Source: Mesoflavibacter sp037029465 (GTDB lineage: Bacteria; Bacteroidota; Bacteroidia; Flavobacteriales; Flavobacteriaceae). From it: 64,000 nt of DNA. Shown here one piece after another: positions 52,617 to 61,762 of the stretch. The stretch covers positions 124,001-188,000 of the forward strand of contig NZ_JAYMEM010000006.1 in the NCBI RefSeq assembly GCF_037029465.1, in the 5' to 3' direction. Made by a program: the position numbers and the translations under genes. The notes beneath the pieces were generated by a model. It had not been told where the DNA came from, did no database searches, and was given only the letters and a program-made list of their open reading frames with translations. Position 1 is the first letter of the stretch. Each line of letters opens with the position of its first letter.

Positions 52617-54752
52617 TTAATCTTTTATTGTAGCTACTTTGTTAATACGGTAAGTGCTATTTAAGTCGTCTAATACGTTTAAAGCTTCTTCTACATAAAC
52701 GTCTTTACTTAAATTTTCATGCCATCTTTCGCGCTTTTGCTTTAACACTGTATCTTGTTCAAATAGTTTTTGCTCGTATGGTAAAGAGCTAAAAGATAAG
52801 TCTGTTTTGTAATCTGAAATAGCATCAAATTGTTTAGCTTGTTCTTCGTTTAACTCTAATTTAGCTTTGTATTTATCATAGTTTAACGAGTAAGTATTAT
52901 CGTCCATTTGCTTTTTAGCCCATTTTGCGCTTTGCTCGATAAGTTTAAGTTGCTCGTTATTTGCCATACGTTGTTTACTTTTTGAAATAGTTGCATCATA
53001 ATCAAAATAACTATCCCAAACGTCGTAGTTTACTGGTGTAATCTTATCCCAAGGTAAAGGGTTTTCTTGGTCACGTTCGCCTATATCAATAAAACTATAT
53101 CTATCCGGTACGGCAATATCACTTTTTACACCTTCTAATTGTGTTGATCCGCCGTTAATACGATAAAACTTTTGACGTGTTAATTTTAAAGCACCTAAAT
53201 CTCCATGAGAACTATTGCGCACCATTCTGTTTAGATCAAGTACGTTTTGTACAGTTCCTTTTCCGTAGGTTTGTTTACTACCAATAATGATGGCTCTTTT
53301 GTAATCTTGCATTGCTGCAGCTAAAATCTCAGATGCAGATGCAGACAACTCATTTACCATAATTACTAGTGGTCCGTCCCAAGTTATACTTCTATCGGTA
53401 TCTTTTAAGACTTCTTTTTCAGATCCTGTTTCTCTTACTTGAACAATTGGTCCATCTTCTATAAATAAACCAGCCATATCGACTACGGTTTTTAAAGATC
53501 CGCCTCCATTATTTCTTAAATCTAAGACTAACCCTTCAATACCTTCTTCTTTTAGACGTTCAATTTCTAATTTTATATCTGATGCAGCATTACGTTCTTT
53601 GTAATCATTAAAATCTACATAGAATTTTGGCAAGTTGATTACACCGTAAATTCTATCGTCTTTTTTAACAATTGAAGACTTTGCATAAGTTTCTTCAAGC
53701 TCTACTAAATCTCTTGTTACTTTTATGTCTTCTATAGTACCATCAACCTTTTTCATGGTTAAAACAACATCTGTTCCTTTTGGTCCTTTTATAAGTTTTA
53801 TGGCATCATCAATACGCATTCCTACAATACTTACTGCTTCTTTTTCATCACCTTGACGTACTTTTAAAATCACATCTCCTACTTCAATTTGTCCATCTCT
53901 CCAAGCTGGTCCACCAGAGATTAACTCGACAATCTTAATGTAATCCATTTTCTTTTGTAGTCTTGCTCCTATTCCTTCTAATTTACCAGACATCTGTTGA
54001 TCAAAACGATCTTTATCTACTGGCGCCATATAAGATGTATGCGGATCATACTCTTCTACAATAGTATTTACATACATAGCAAACCAGTCTTTGCGTTCCA
54101 TATCTTCAATATAGTCTGTAAAGTAGTTATCCAATGCTTTTAAGGTTTCGTTTCTTGCTTCTTCTTCAAGCTCGGTTAACGATTTTGGTGCTTCGGTATT
54201 TTCTTCTTTAGCTTCGTCATTTTCTTGTTGTTCAATTAAAGTTTCATAGTTTGATAATGTATTAAACTTTAATTGTTGTCTCCATCTTTCTTTAAGCTGT
54301 TTTTTGTTTTTTGAATACTCTAAATTTTCATAATCTGCATTATATTCTTCATCTTTAGAAAAATCAAATGGTTTTTCTAAAATCTCTTTATAATAAGCTT
54401 TCGCCTCTTCTTGACGCTTAATTAACCTTTCGTGTACTGCGTTAAAGAATGAAATATCATAAGCTTTTAGCTGGTCATCTATTTCAGTTTCGTATTTTTT
54501 AAAATCATCAATATCTGACTTCAAAAAATAACGTTTTAAAGGATCTACTTGCTCTAAATAATCTTCAAATATTTCTTTTGAAAATGTATCATCTACAGTC
54601 TTTGGCTCAAAGTGAAGCTGATCTAATGCCAAAGTTATTATCTGAATTAATAATTTATCTTTATCTGGGTTATCGTCTACCTTAGTGGTAAAGCTACAAG
54701 ATCCAAATGCAAGCACTAAAACTAGTAGCAAAATATTATAATTCCTTCTCAT
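52617..54752 (-). CDS. prc: Carboxy-terminal processing protease (S41, Prc/Tsp type), lipoprotein
   Basis: 711 residues with lipoprotein signal (AFGSC, Cys19). Order: an N-terminal helical domain, the EEYDPHTSYMAP linker, a PDZ domain (GIGARLQKKMDYIKIVELI, PAWRDGQIEVGDVIL), the S41 core with catalytic serine in NELSASASEILAAA and lysine in KQTYGKGTVQ, and the Prc C-terminal domain. The plan matches E. coli Tsp (682 residues), which trims periplasmic and lipoprotein substrates. Pairing with an OppC-like permease is unexplained, though a peptide import link is conceivable. Confidence 0.94.
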   Translation of the reverse strand: MRRNYNILLLVLVLAFGSCSFTTKVDDNPDKDKLLIQIITLALDQLHFEPKTVDDTFSKEIFEDYLEQVDPLKRYFLKSDIDDFKKYETEIDDQLKAYDISFFNAVHERLIKRQEEAKAYYKEILEKPFDFSKDEEYNADYENLEYSKNKKQLKERWRQQLKFNTLSNYETLIEQQENDEAKEENTEAPKSLTELEEEARNETLKALDNYFTDYIEDMERKDWFAMYVNTIVEEYDPHTSYMAPVDKDRFDQQMSGKLEGIGARLQKKMDYIKIVELISGGPAWRDGQIEVGDVILKVRQGDEKEAVSIVGMRIDDAIKLIKGPKGTDVVLTMKKVDGTIEDIKVTRDLVELEETYAKSSIVKKDDRIYGVINLPKFYVDFNDYKERNAASDIKLEIERLKEEGIEGLVLDLRNNGGGSLKTVVDMAGLFIEDGPIVQVRETGSEKEVLKDTDRSITWDGPLVIMVNELSASASEILAAAMQDYKRAIIIGSKQTYGKGTVQNVLDLNRMVRNSSHGDLGALKLTRQKFYRINGGSTQLEGVKSDIAVPDRYSFIDIGERDQENPLPWDKITPVNYDVWDSYFDYDATISKSKQRMANNEQLKLIEQSAKWAKKQMDDNTYSLNYDKYKAKLELNEEQAKQFDAISDYKTDLSFSSLPYEQKLFEQDTVLKQKRERWHENLSKDVYVEEALNVLDDLNSTYRINKVATIKD

Positions 54753-54903
54753 TTTCTTCTTATTTATTGGGAAATTTCTACTAAAGTAAAGAAAAAACTA
54801 TGCCAATAAAATCTATTTGCACTAATTTTTTGTTAAACTGAATAAATTAGGCGGTTACAGAAGTTTTTATGTATTTTAGCAATAGGGAAAAACAAATCTA
54901 ATT

Positions 54904-55680
54904 ATGAGTAAAAAACCTTTAATTTTAGTGACTAATGATGATGGAATTACAGCTCCAGGTATTTTAGCTCTAATTGAAGTTATGGAAACTTTAGGCGATG
55001 TGGTTGTAGTTGCACCAGATAGCCCACAAAGTGGTATGGGACATGCTATTACTATTAACAACACATTACACTTAGATAAGGTCTCTAAAAAAGGTGAAAA
55101 AACACTAAAATACAGTTGTTCTGGCACACCTGCAGATTGTGTAAAAATAGCTGTAAACGAGGTATTAGACCGCAAGCCAGACTTATGTGTTTCTGGGATT
55201 AATCATGGTTCAAACAGTTCTATTAATGTTATTTATTCTGGCACGATGAGTGCAGCAATAGAAGCAGGTATAGAAGGTATACCAGCAATAGGGTTTTCTA
55301 ATTTAAATTATAATTGGGAAGCCAATTTTGAAGCATCAAAAAAATACGTAAAACGTATTACAAAAAACGCTTTAAAACATGGTATATCTGAAGGTGTTAT
55401 TTTGAATGTTAACATTCCTGATTTAAAAGAAAAAGACATTAAAGGCATTAAAGTTTGTAGACAAGCAAGAGCCAATTGGAAAGAAAAGTTTGACAAACGA
55501 AAAACGCCACAAGGAAAAGATTATTATTGGCTTACAGGAAAATTTGTAAATTACGATAATGGGAGTGATACAGATGAATGGGCTTTAAAAGAAGGTTATG
55601 TTTCTGTTGTTCCTGTTCAGTTTGATTTAACAGCACATCATTACATGCAGCAACTTAATACTTGGCAATTAAACGATTAA
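54904..55680 (+). CDS. surE: 5'/3'-nucleotidase SurE
   Basis: Metal-dependent nucleotidase/exopolyphosphatase, 258 residues. Motifs: LVTNDDGITAPGI (metal-binding Asp pair), VVAPDSPQSGMGHAITI, CSGTPADCVKIAV and VSGINHGSNSS. All active-site residues are visible. Starts a same-strand series surE-lpxB-NlpC/P60, with 19 bases to lpxB. Confidence 0.96.
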   Translation: MSKKPLILVTNDDGITAPGILALIEVMETLGDVVVVAPDSPQSGMGHAITINNTLHLDKVSKKGEKTLKYSCSGTPADCVKIAVNEVLDRKPDLCVSGINHGSNSSINVIYSGTMSAAIEAGIEGIPAIGFSNLNYNWEANFEASKKYVKRITKNALKHGISEGVILNVNIPDLKEKDIKGIKVCRQARANWKEKFDKRKTPQGKDYYWLTGKFVNYDNGSDTDEWALKEGYVSVVPVQFDLTAHHYMQQLNTWQLND

Positions 55681-55699
55681 GTTTAAATATATTTAATTA

Positions 55700-56815
55700 A
55701 TGAAATACTATATTATTTCGGGTGAAGCTTCTGGAGATTTACATGGCTCTAACCTTATGAAATCTTTACAAAAAGTAGATGCAAATGCAGACTTTAGGTT
55801 TTGGGGCGGAGATTTGATGCAAACCGTTGGAGGCACTTTAGTTAAGCACTACAAAGAATTAGCCTTTATGGGCTTTGTAGAAGTAGTGCTGAACTTACGC
55901 ACCATTGCCAAAAACTTGTCGTTTTGTAAAAAAGATATAGAAAATTACAAACCAGACGTTATCATTTTTATTGATTATCCTGGTTTTAACTTACGTATAG
56001 CCAAATGGGCAAAAGCAAAAGGTTTTAAAACACACTATTACATCTCACCTCAAATTTGGGCTTGGAAAGAAGGCAGAATTAAAGACATTAAACGTGATGT
56101 AGATCAAATGTATGTGATCCTTCCTTTTGAAAAAGATTTTTATGAAAAGAAACATAATTTCCCTGTTCATTTTGTAGGTCATCCTTTAATTGATGCTATC
56201 TCAAACCGAATCCAAATTGATGATTCAGAATTTAGAAAAAATCACAATTTAAGTGACAAACCGATTATTGCATTGTTACCAGGAAGCCGAAAACAAGAGA
56301 TTACAAAAATGCTTTCGGTTATGCTAAGTCTTGTAAATGATTATGAAGATTACCAGTTTGTAATTGCAGGTGCACCTGGACAAGATTACGACTTCTACAA
56401 GCAGTTTATAAAGCAAGACAACGTAAACTTTATAAGTAACAAAACTTATGATTTATTAAGCTTATCTACAGCTGCGCTAGTAACTTCGGGTACAGCAACT
56501 TTAGAAACAGCACTTTTTAAAGTACCTCAAGTGGTTTGTTATAAAGGTAGTTGGATTTCTTACCAAATAGGAAAACGTGTTGTAAACCTTGATTTTATAA
56601 GTTTAGTTAATCTTATTTTAGAAAAAGAAGCTGTTACAGAACTTATACAAAACGATTTTAATAAAAAACGTCTAAAAAAAGAATTAGACCTCATTTTAGA
56701 TGAATACGAGCGTACTAAATTTTTTATTGATTATTATGATTTAGAAAAAAAATTAGGAGGAAAAGGTGCCAGTTTAAAAACAGCAACTCTTATATTTGAG
56801 TCTTTAAATGATTAG
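55700..56815 (+). CDS. lpxB: Lipid-A-disaccharide synthase
   Basis: GT-B glycosyltransferase that joins lipid X and UDP-diacylglucosamine in lipid A synthesis. 371 residues: IISGEASGDLHGSNLMK at the N-terminus, FMGFVEVVLNLRTI, FIDYPGFNLRIA, YYISPQIWAWKEGRI, GHPLID, LLPGSRKQEI and VTSGTATLETAL. Complete and of usual length. Overlaps slightly with the possible upstream start of the next gene. Confidence 0.97.
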   Translation: MKYYIISGEASGDLHGSNLMKSLQKVDANADFRFWGGDLMQTVGGTLVKHYKELAFMGFVEVVLNLRTIAKNLSFCKKDIENYKPDVIIFIDYPGFNLRIAKWAKAKGFKTHYYISPQIWAWKEGRIKDIKRDVDQMYVILPFEKDFYEKKHNFPVHFVGHPLIDAISNRIQIDDSEFRKNHNLSDKPIIALLPGSRKQEITKMLSVMLSLVNDYEDYQFVIAGAPGQDYDFYKQFIKQDNVNFISNKTYDLLSLSTAALVTSGTATLETALFKVPQVVCYKGSWISYQIGKRVVNLDFISLVNLILEKEAVTELIQNDFNKKRLKKELDLILDEYERTKFFIDYYDLEKKLGGKGASLKTATLIFESLND

Positions 56816-56822
56816 CCTTTTA

Positions 56823-57401
56823 ATGAAAAGATCTGCTTTAATTTTATTACTACTTACCATTTTTTCTTGTGGTGGCTCTAAAAACAGACATGTTATTGTT
56901 ACAAAAAAAGAGGAAGAAAAAACTACCAAAACACCAGAAGTAAGCAAACCTTCTACTAGAGGAACTACTAAAAAGACAACAGCTTCAACTGAAGTTATTG
57001 TAGAAGAAATTGACAATGCATTAATTGAAAAAATCATTAAAAACGCAAGCACTTACGAAGGTGTTAAATATAAATACGGCGGTACTACAAAAAAAGGAAT
57101 GGATTGTTCTGGCTTGATGTACACTGTTTTTTCTGAGGAAGATATTAGCTTACCTCGTACCACAAGTCAGCTATCTACTTACGGAGATTGGGTAGATTTA
57201 AAAGAAGTAAAAGAAGGCGATTTACTATTTTTTGCCACTAAAAGAAATAGCAGGCAAGTTAATCACGTTGGTTTAGTTACTTCTGCGCGTTTAGGTCGCG
57301 TAGAGTTTATCCATGCTAGCACAAGTCGTGGCGTTATTAGATCTTTACTATCTGAAAAATACTGGTATTTTGCGTTTGTACAAGCACGCCGTATACTGTA
57401 A
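56823..57401 (+). CDS. NlpC/P60 (C40) cell-wall peptidase, lipoprotein
   Basis: I place the start at the ATG at 56823 rather than 56808, because MKRSALILLLLTIFSC is a clean lipoprotein signal (Cys16). The 192 residues comprise a Thr/Lys/Ser-rich spacer (~20-60) and a C-terminal NlpC/P60 domain with catalytic cysteine in GMDCSGLMYTVF, histidine in VNHVGLVTS and the third residue in FIHAS. Such enzymes cut gamma-D-Glu-DAP bonds in peptidoglycan stem peptides. Next to lpxB; possibly the last gene of the surE-lpxB unit. Confidence 0.93.
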   Translation: MKRSALILLLLTIFSCGGSKNRHVIVTKKEEEKTTKTPEVSKPSTRGTTKKTTASTEVIVEEIDNALIEKIIKNASTYEGVKYKYGGTTKKGMDCSGLMYTVFSEEDISLPRTTSQLSTYGDWVDLKEVKEGDLLFFATKRNSRQVNHVGLVTSARLGRVEFIHASTSRGVIRSLLSEKYWYFAFVQARRIL

Positions 57402-57471
57402 TACACTTAAAAAAATTAAAATATTTCCTACAACATAGAACGAATAATCAATTATTTGTTATATTAGAGAA

Positions 57472-59499
57472 GTGAAGCTTCTCAAATTCAGCATAGTAAG
57501 ACTAACCATCGGGTTGATTTTTGGAATCCTTTTATCAGAATTCTTACTGATAGAAATCAATTATGCATTAGTAATTCTCATCTTCAGTTTTATAATTACA
57601 ACTGGTACTTATTTCATTTTTAAAAACAAATACAACAATACATTTTGGTTTGGTTTTTCAGCAATTTTCACTTGTATTATTTTAGGCATTTTTGTCTCTA
57701 CAATCAACAAAAGTCTTTTAGAAAAAACTCACTTTTTTCATTTTAAAGAAGAAAATCAAAAACCTCAATTAATCACTTTTCAAGTTAGAGAATTTTTAAA
57801 ACCAAATGCGTTTAGCGACCGTTATTACATTGAAATTTTAAAAGTAGATCATCAAAATACCAACGGTAAAGCATTACTAAATATTGAAAAAGACTCTACT
57901 ACAAACGCATTAAAAATTGATGATATTTATGTGACTAAAACTGAAATATATGATATAAAATCTCCTTTAAATCCTGATCAGTTTAGCTACAAAAACTATC
58001 TAAAAAACCAACAAGTTTTTTATCAATTATACAGTAAAGATTCAGAGCTTTTCCCACTAAATAATGACACAAATACACTACGTGGTCATGCTGCCAACTT
58101 TAGACAACTTATCAATGAAAAGCTAAAAAAATACAATTTTACTAAAGATGAATTATCCATAATTAATGCTTTAATTTTAGGACAACGTCAAGGTATTGAC
58201 AAAGATCTTTACGATAGTTACACCAATGCTGGCGCTATACATATTTTGGCGGTTTCGGGTTTACATGTTGGTATTATTTTACTCATTTTAAGTTTTGTTT
58301 TAAAACCTTTAGAACGCATTAAACATGGCTATTTTATAAAAACAATTGTCATTTTGTTGCTACTGTGGAGTTATGCCATAATTGCGGGTAGTTCTGCTTC
58401 AATTGTTCGTGCTACAACTATGTTTAGCATTGTTGCTATTGGTTTAAATTTAAAACGAACATCAAATATTTACAACACACTTGCGACTTCAATTTTTGTC
58501 CTTCTATTGATTAAACCTAGCTTTATTTTTGATGTTGGTTTTCAGTTAAGTTATGCGGCTGTATTTGCAATAGTAAGTATTCAACCTATTATAGAACCAT
58601 TGTTAAAACCAAAAAATAAATTACTTAGATTACTATGGAAAACGCTGACAGTTACGGTGTCTGCGCAATTCGGAATTATACCAATTAGTTTGTATTATTT
58701 TCATCAATTTCCAAGTCTATTTTGGTTATCAAACTTGGTGATTATTCCAATTTTAGGAATTATTTTAGGTTTAGGTTTGCTAATTATCTCATTAGCTTTA
58801 ATTGGAATGTTACCTGAATTTTTAGCCGATATTTTTGCTTTTATAATAAGAATGATGAACTCTTTTTTTGAATGGATTGCACATCAAGAAAGTTTTTTAT
58901 TTCAGGATATATCTTTCAATGCATTTCAGGTGATTTTAAGTTATTTACTGATTTTTACCTTATATCAATTTTATTTTAACCAAAAAGCGAAATGGGTATT
59001 CTATTCCTTAGCATTAATTATTGGTTTTCAAGCAAATTTCATCTTTAATACAAGTCAAAATAAAGGCGAAAGTTTGTATGTGTTTCACAAAAGTAAATAC
59101 ACAATCATTGGTGAAAAAGTTGATAAAAAGCTTCAGTTATATTCTAATCTTGAAGCTGTTGAAACAAATACAATCCCAAGAACTTTTGCTGTAAAAAATA
59201 GCCTAACAATTGAAATACCAAAACCTATACAGCCTATTTTCAACATTAAAAACAAAACACTTTTAGTTGTTGATAGTTTAGGTGTATATCAAGTAAAAAA
59301 ATTAAAAATTGATTATGTTTTACTTACCCAATCGCCAAAAATGAATTTAGAGCGTTTAATAGATAGCATAAAACCTAATGCCATTATTGCAGATGGAAGT
59401 AACTACAAATCTTATATTTTGCGTTGGGAAACTACTTGTTTAAAACAAAAAATCCCGTTTTACCAAACAGGAAAAACGGGAGCCTTTATAATTGATTAA
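57472..59499 (+). CDS. ComEC/Rec2-family competence protein with degenerate C-terminal domain
   Basis: 675 residues. Start is the GTG at 57472. Hydrophobic N-terminus (about three helices), a soluble OB-like domain (~100-200), then the Competence domain with about eight helices (GQRQGIDKDLYDSYTNAGAIHILAVSGLHVGI, the family hallmark, split here as GQRQGIDKDLYDSY and LAVSGLHVGI). The last ~150 residues occupy the place of the metallo-beta-lactamase domain but show no HxHxDH motif; they read VLLTQSPKMNLERLIDSIKP and IIADGSNYKSY. It would form the DNA-uptake channel; nuclease activity looks lost. Contains an antisense terminator near its 3' end. Confidence 0.9.
   Translation: MKLLKFSIVRLTIGLIFGILLSEFLLIEINYALVILIFSFIITTGTYFIFKNKYNNTFWFGFSAIFTCIILGIFVSTINKSLLEKTHFFHFKEENQKPQLITFQVREFLKPNAFSDRYYIEILKVDHQNTNGKALLNIEKDSTTNALKIDDIYVTKTEIYDIKSPLNPDQFSYKNYLKNQQVFYQLYSKDSELFPLNNDTNTLRGHAANFRQLINEKLKKYNFTKDELSIINALILGQRQGIDKDLYDSYTNAGAIHILAVSGLHVGIILLILSFVLKPLERIKHGYFIKTIVILLLLWSYAIIAGSSASIVRATTMFSIVAIGLNLKRTSNIYNTLATSIFVLLLIKPSFIFDVGFQLSYAAVFAIVSIQPIIEPLLKPKNKLLRLLWKTLTVTVSAQFGIIPISLYYFHQFPSLFWLSNLVIIPILGIILGLGLLIISLALIGMLPEFLADIFAFIIRMMNSFFEWIAHQESFLFQDISFNAFQVILSYLLIFTLYQFYFNQKAKWVFYSLALIIGFQANFIFNTSQNKGESLYVFHKSKYTIIGEKVDKKLQLYSNLEAVETNTIPRTFAVKNSLTIEIPKPIQPIFNIKNKTLLVVDSLGVYQVKKLKIDYVLLTQSPKMNLERLIDSIKPNAIIADGSNYKSYILRWETTCLKQKIPFYQTGKTGAFIID
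59441..59481 (-). terminator. Terminator of the thioredoxin-like gene, inside the comEC coding end
   Basis: The minus strand reads CCCGTTTT-tcctgtttggt-AAAACGGG followed by aTTTTTTGTTTT, ~25 bases beyond the thioredoxin-like stop codon. It lies within the comEC C-terminal codons. Confidence 0.75.
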
Positions 59500-59505
59500 G
59501 TCTTT

Positions 59506-60048
59506 TTACTTTTTAAACTCAAATTTAAAATTTTCATAATACGTATTGAAATCTTCTTGAGTTTTCATGTCTTTATGATCATTTTGAGCAAACATTTTTA
59601 AATATAACTCTAAACCTTGAGCATCTTTATATCCTACAATTGGCGCTAATAAATTAGCATCTTCATCTAAAAACACTAAGGTTGGAAATGCTCTAATACC
59701 AAATACACGTGATAATTGATGATTAGCATTTCTGGTTTTAGCTTTAGCTGGATCATAACTTGGATTAGAATATTTTTTTCCTTTGTAAGTTACTTCTTCA
59801 TCTCCTTGCGCATTAAACTTTACAGCGTAGTAATTTTTATTGATATACTCTACAACATCTTCATTTTTAAAGGTATTACGATCTAACATTTTGCATGGTC
59901 CGCACCAAACAGTGTAAGCGTCTATAAATATCTTTTTTGGCGAAGTTTTTTGGGCTTCTAAAGCCTCTTCTAAAGACATCCAATTAATTTCTTGAGCAGT
60001 AAGGTTTAAGGCAAAAAGCATAGTAAATGCTATAAAAAATGTTTTCAT
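59506..60048 (-). CDS. Exported thioredoxin-like protein
   Basis: 180 residues with a Sec signal peptide (about 1-19, FFIAFTMLFALNLTAQ). The active-site motif is WCGPC (48-52) in a KKIFIDAYTVWCGPCKML context, and a cis-Pro loop (FGIRAFPTLVFLDEDANLL) follows. The C-terminus is a charged helix (MKTQEDFNTYYENFKFEFKK). Likely a periplasmic thiol reductase of the DUF255/thioredoxin_7 kind; the client is unknown. Single gene, convergent with comEC by six bases. Confidence 0.88.
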   Translation of the reverse strand: MKTFFIAFTMLFALNLTAQEINWMSLEEALEAQKTSPKKIFIDAYTVWCGPCKMLDRNTFKNEDVVEYINKNYYAVKFNAQGDEEVTYKGKKYSNPSYDPAKAKTRNANHQLSRVFGIRAFPTLVFLDEDANLLAPIVGYKDAQGLELYLKMFAQNDHKDMKTQEDFNTYYENFKFEFKK

Positions 60049-60093
60049 GTGTTTCTGTTTTGAATTATAGTCGCAAAATGTATTCCAAATTTA

Positions 60094-60132
60094 CAAAAAA
60101 ATAAAAGCGCCTCGATATCGAGGCGCTTTTAT
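60094..60132 (-). terminator. Terminator of the DPP IV-peptide transporter operon
   Basis: Perfect 32-base palindrome ATAAAAGCGCCTCGAT/ATCGAGGCGCTTTTAT followed on the minus strand by a run of seven T residues. Confidence 0.92.
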
Positions 60133-60147
60133 GTTATATGTTTACGG

Positions 60148-61737
60148 TTATTTTACACCGTGCATCATTCGTTTCATTATAGGATTGATAATCACTAAAA
60201 TTAACGCTGCTGCAAAAGGTATTATAGTGAATATTAAGAAGAATGTAGATAGCCCATATTCTTCTGATATTTGATCAATGTAACTACCTGTAATACCTCC
60301 TAAGAAGTTTGCTATAAAGTTAGCTATAAACCAAATACCAAACATTAAACCTACTAATTTAAGAGGTGCCAATTTACTAACGTAAGATAAACCTACAGGA
60401 GATATACATAGTTCTCCTAAAGTATGGAATAAATAAGCTACAACTAAAAACATTAAACTTACAGATGCTGTTTTTGCTCCTTCTGGGATTGCTGATGCTC
60501 CATAAGCTAAAACTGCAAATCCGATACCTAATAAGACTAAACCAATTGCAAACTTTATTGGTCCAGATGGATTAAATTTACTTTCCCAAATTTTAGAAAA
60601 TAATGGTGCAAATAAAATAATAAATAATGAGTTAAGTACCGAGAACCATGATGCTGGCACTTCTGTTGCGTCTGCTTCAAATTCTCTTTTAAGCATCCAC
60701 AATACAATACCCCAAATGATGACAAAGCTTAATCCTAACCATACATTTGACATTGCATATTTTCCAAAAGTTTGTTTAAATAGCATTGCCAAAACCCAAG
60801 TGATTACTACCATTGGAACCAATGTAATAATAGTATTTACTATCTTAAATGTATTTGCTGCACTACCTTCTAAAGCCCTATCTGTATAATCTGCTGCAAA
60901 TATTGTCATAGATCCTCCTGCTTGCTCAAATGCCCACCAAAAGAAAATTGTAAATACTGCAAAAATTCCTATTACTGTAATTCTATCTCTTACTACTTTA
61001 GAGTTTTCTGCTTCTTTAGTAACATCTTCAATGTTTTCTCCAATTTCTTCAATTGTATCTTCAACAGTATCATCTAAATCTTCATATTGCTTTGGAGACA
61101 ATCCTATGTTTCCAAAAATTGATTGTGCGAAATAAAACTGTAACATTCCTAAGAACATAAATATTCCAGCTAATCCAAATCCATAATGCCAACCTACTTT
61201 TTCTCCTATATATCCACATAATAAAATCCCTAAGAATGCACCTGCATTAATACCCATATAAAAAATAGTATAACCTGCATCTTTTTCTTTATCATTTCCT
61301 TTGTATAGTTGACCAACTATAGATGAAATATTTGGTTTAAAAAGTCCGTTACCTATAATTAAGAAGAATAAACCAAGATAAAAGAAGATATTAGTAAAGC
61401 CTTCTAACGCCATAGACGCATGTCCTAATGTCATAATAAATGCACCTAACACGACTGCTTTTCTGTAACCAAAAACTTTATCTGCAAGAAATCCACCGAT
61501 TATAGGTGTTAAATATACTAATCCAGTGTACCAAGCATAAAGTACTAATGCGTCGCTTCTTTCCCAGCCCCAACCTTCATCTAATAATGAAGACACTAAG
61601 AAAAGTACTAAAAGTGCACGCATTCCGTAATAAGAAAAACGTTCCCACATTTCAGTAAAAAACAAGACAAATAATCCTGACGGATGACCTAAAACGGTCT
61701 TTTGATTGGTTTCTGAACCTCCAAATTTAAATTCCAT
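60148..61737 (-). CDS. POT-family proton-dependent di/tripeptide transporter
   Basis: 529 residues, about 12-14 membrane helices. Hallmarks are the TM1 motif FTEMWERFSYYGMRALL (residues ~27-43, the ExxER-type site), GGFLADKVFGYRKAVVLGA, FYMGINAGAFLGILLCGYIGE (PTR2 signature) and ELCISPVGLSYVSKLAP. An acidic cytoplasmic loop (~215-240) separates the two halves. It starts 25 bases after the dipeptidyl-peptidase gene, so peptide trimming and import are produced together. Confidence 0.95.
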   Translation of the reverse strand: MEFKFGGSETNQKTVLGHPSGLFVLFFTEMWERFSYYGMRALLVLFLVSSLLDEGWGWERSDALVLYAWYTGLVYLTPIIGGFLADKVFGYRKAVVLGAFIMTLGHASMALEGFTNIFFYLGLFFLIIGNGLFKPNISSIVGQLYKGNDKEKDAGYTIFYMGINAGAFLGILLCGYIGEKVGWHYGFGLAGIFMFLGMLQFYFAQSIFGNIGLSPKQYEDLDDTVEDTIEEIGENIEDVTKEAENSKVVRDRITVIGIFAVFTIFFWWAFEQAGGSMTIFAADYTDRALEGSAANTFKIVNTIITLVPMVVITWVLAMLFKQTFGKYAMSNVWLGLSFVIIWGIVLWMLKREFEADATEVPASWFSVLNSLFIILFAPLFSKIWESKFNPSGPIKFAIGLVLLGIGFAVLAYGASAIPEGAKTASVSLMFLVVAYLFHTLGELCISPVGLSYVSKLAPLKLVGLMFGIWFIANFIANFLGGITGSYIDQISEEYGLSTFFLIFTIIPFAAALILVIINPIMKRMMHGVK

Positions 61738-61762
61738 AATATATAATTTAGTTAGTTTTTAT

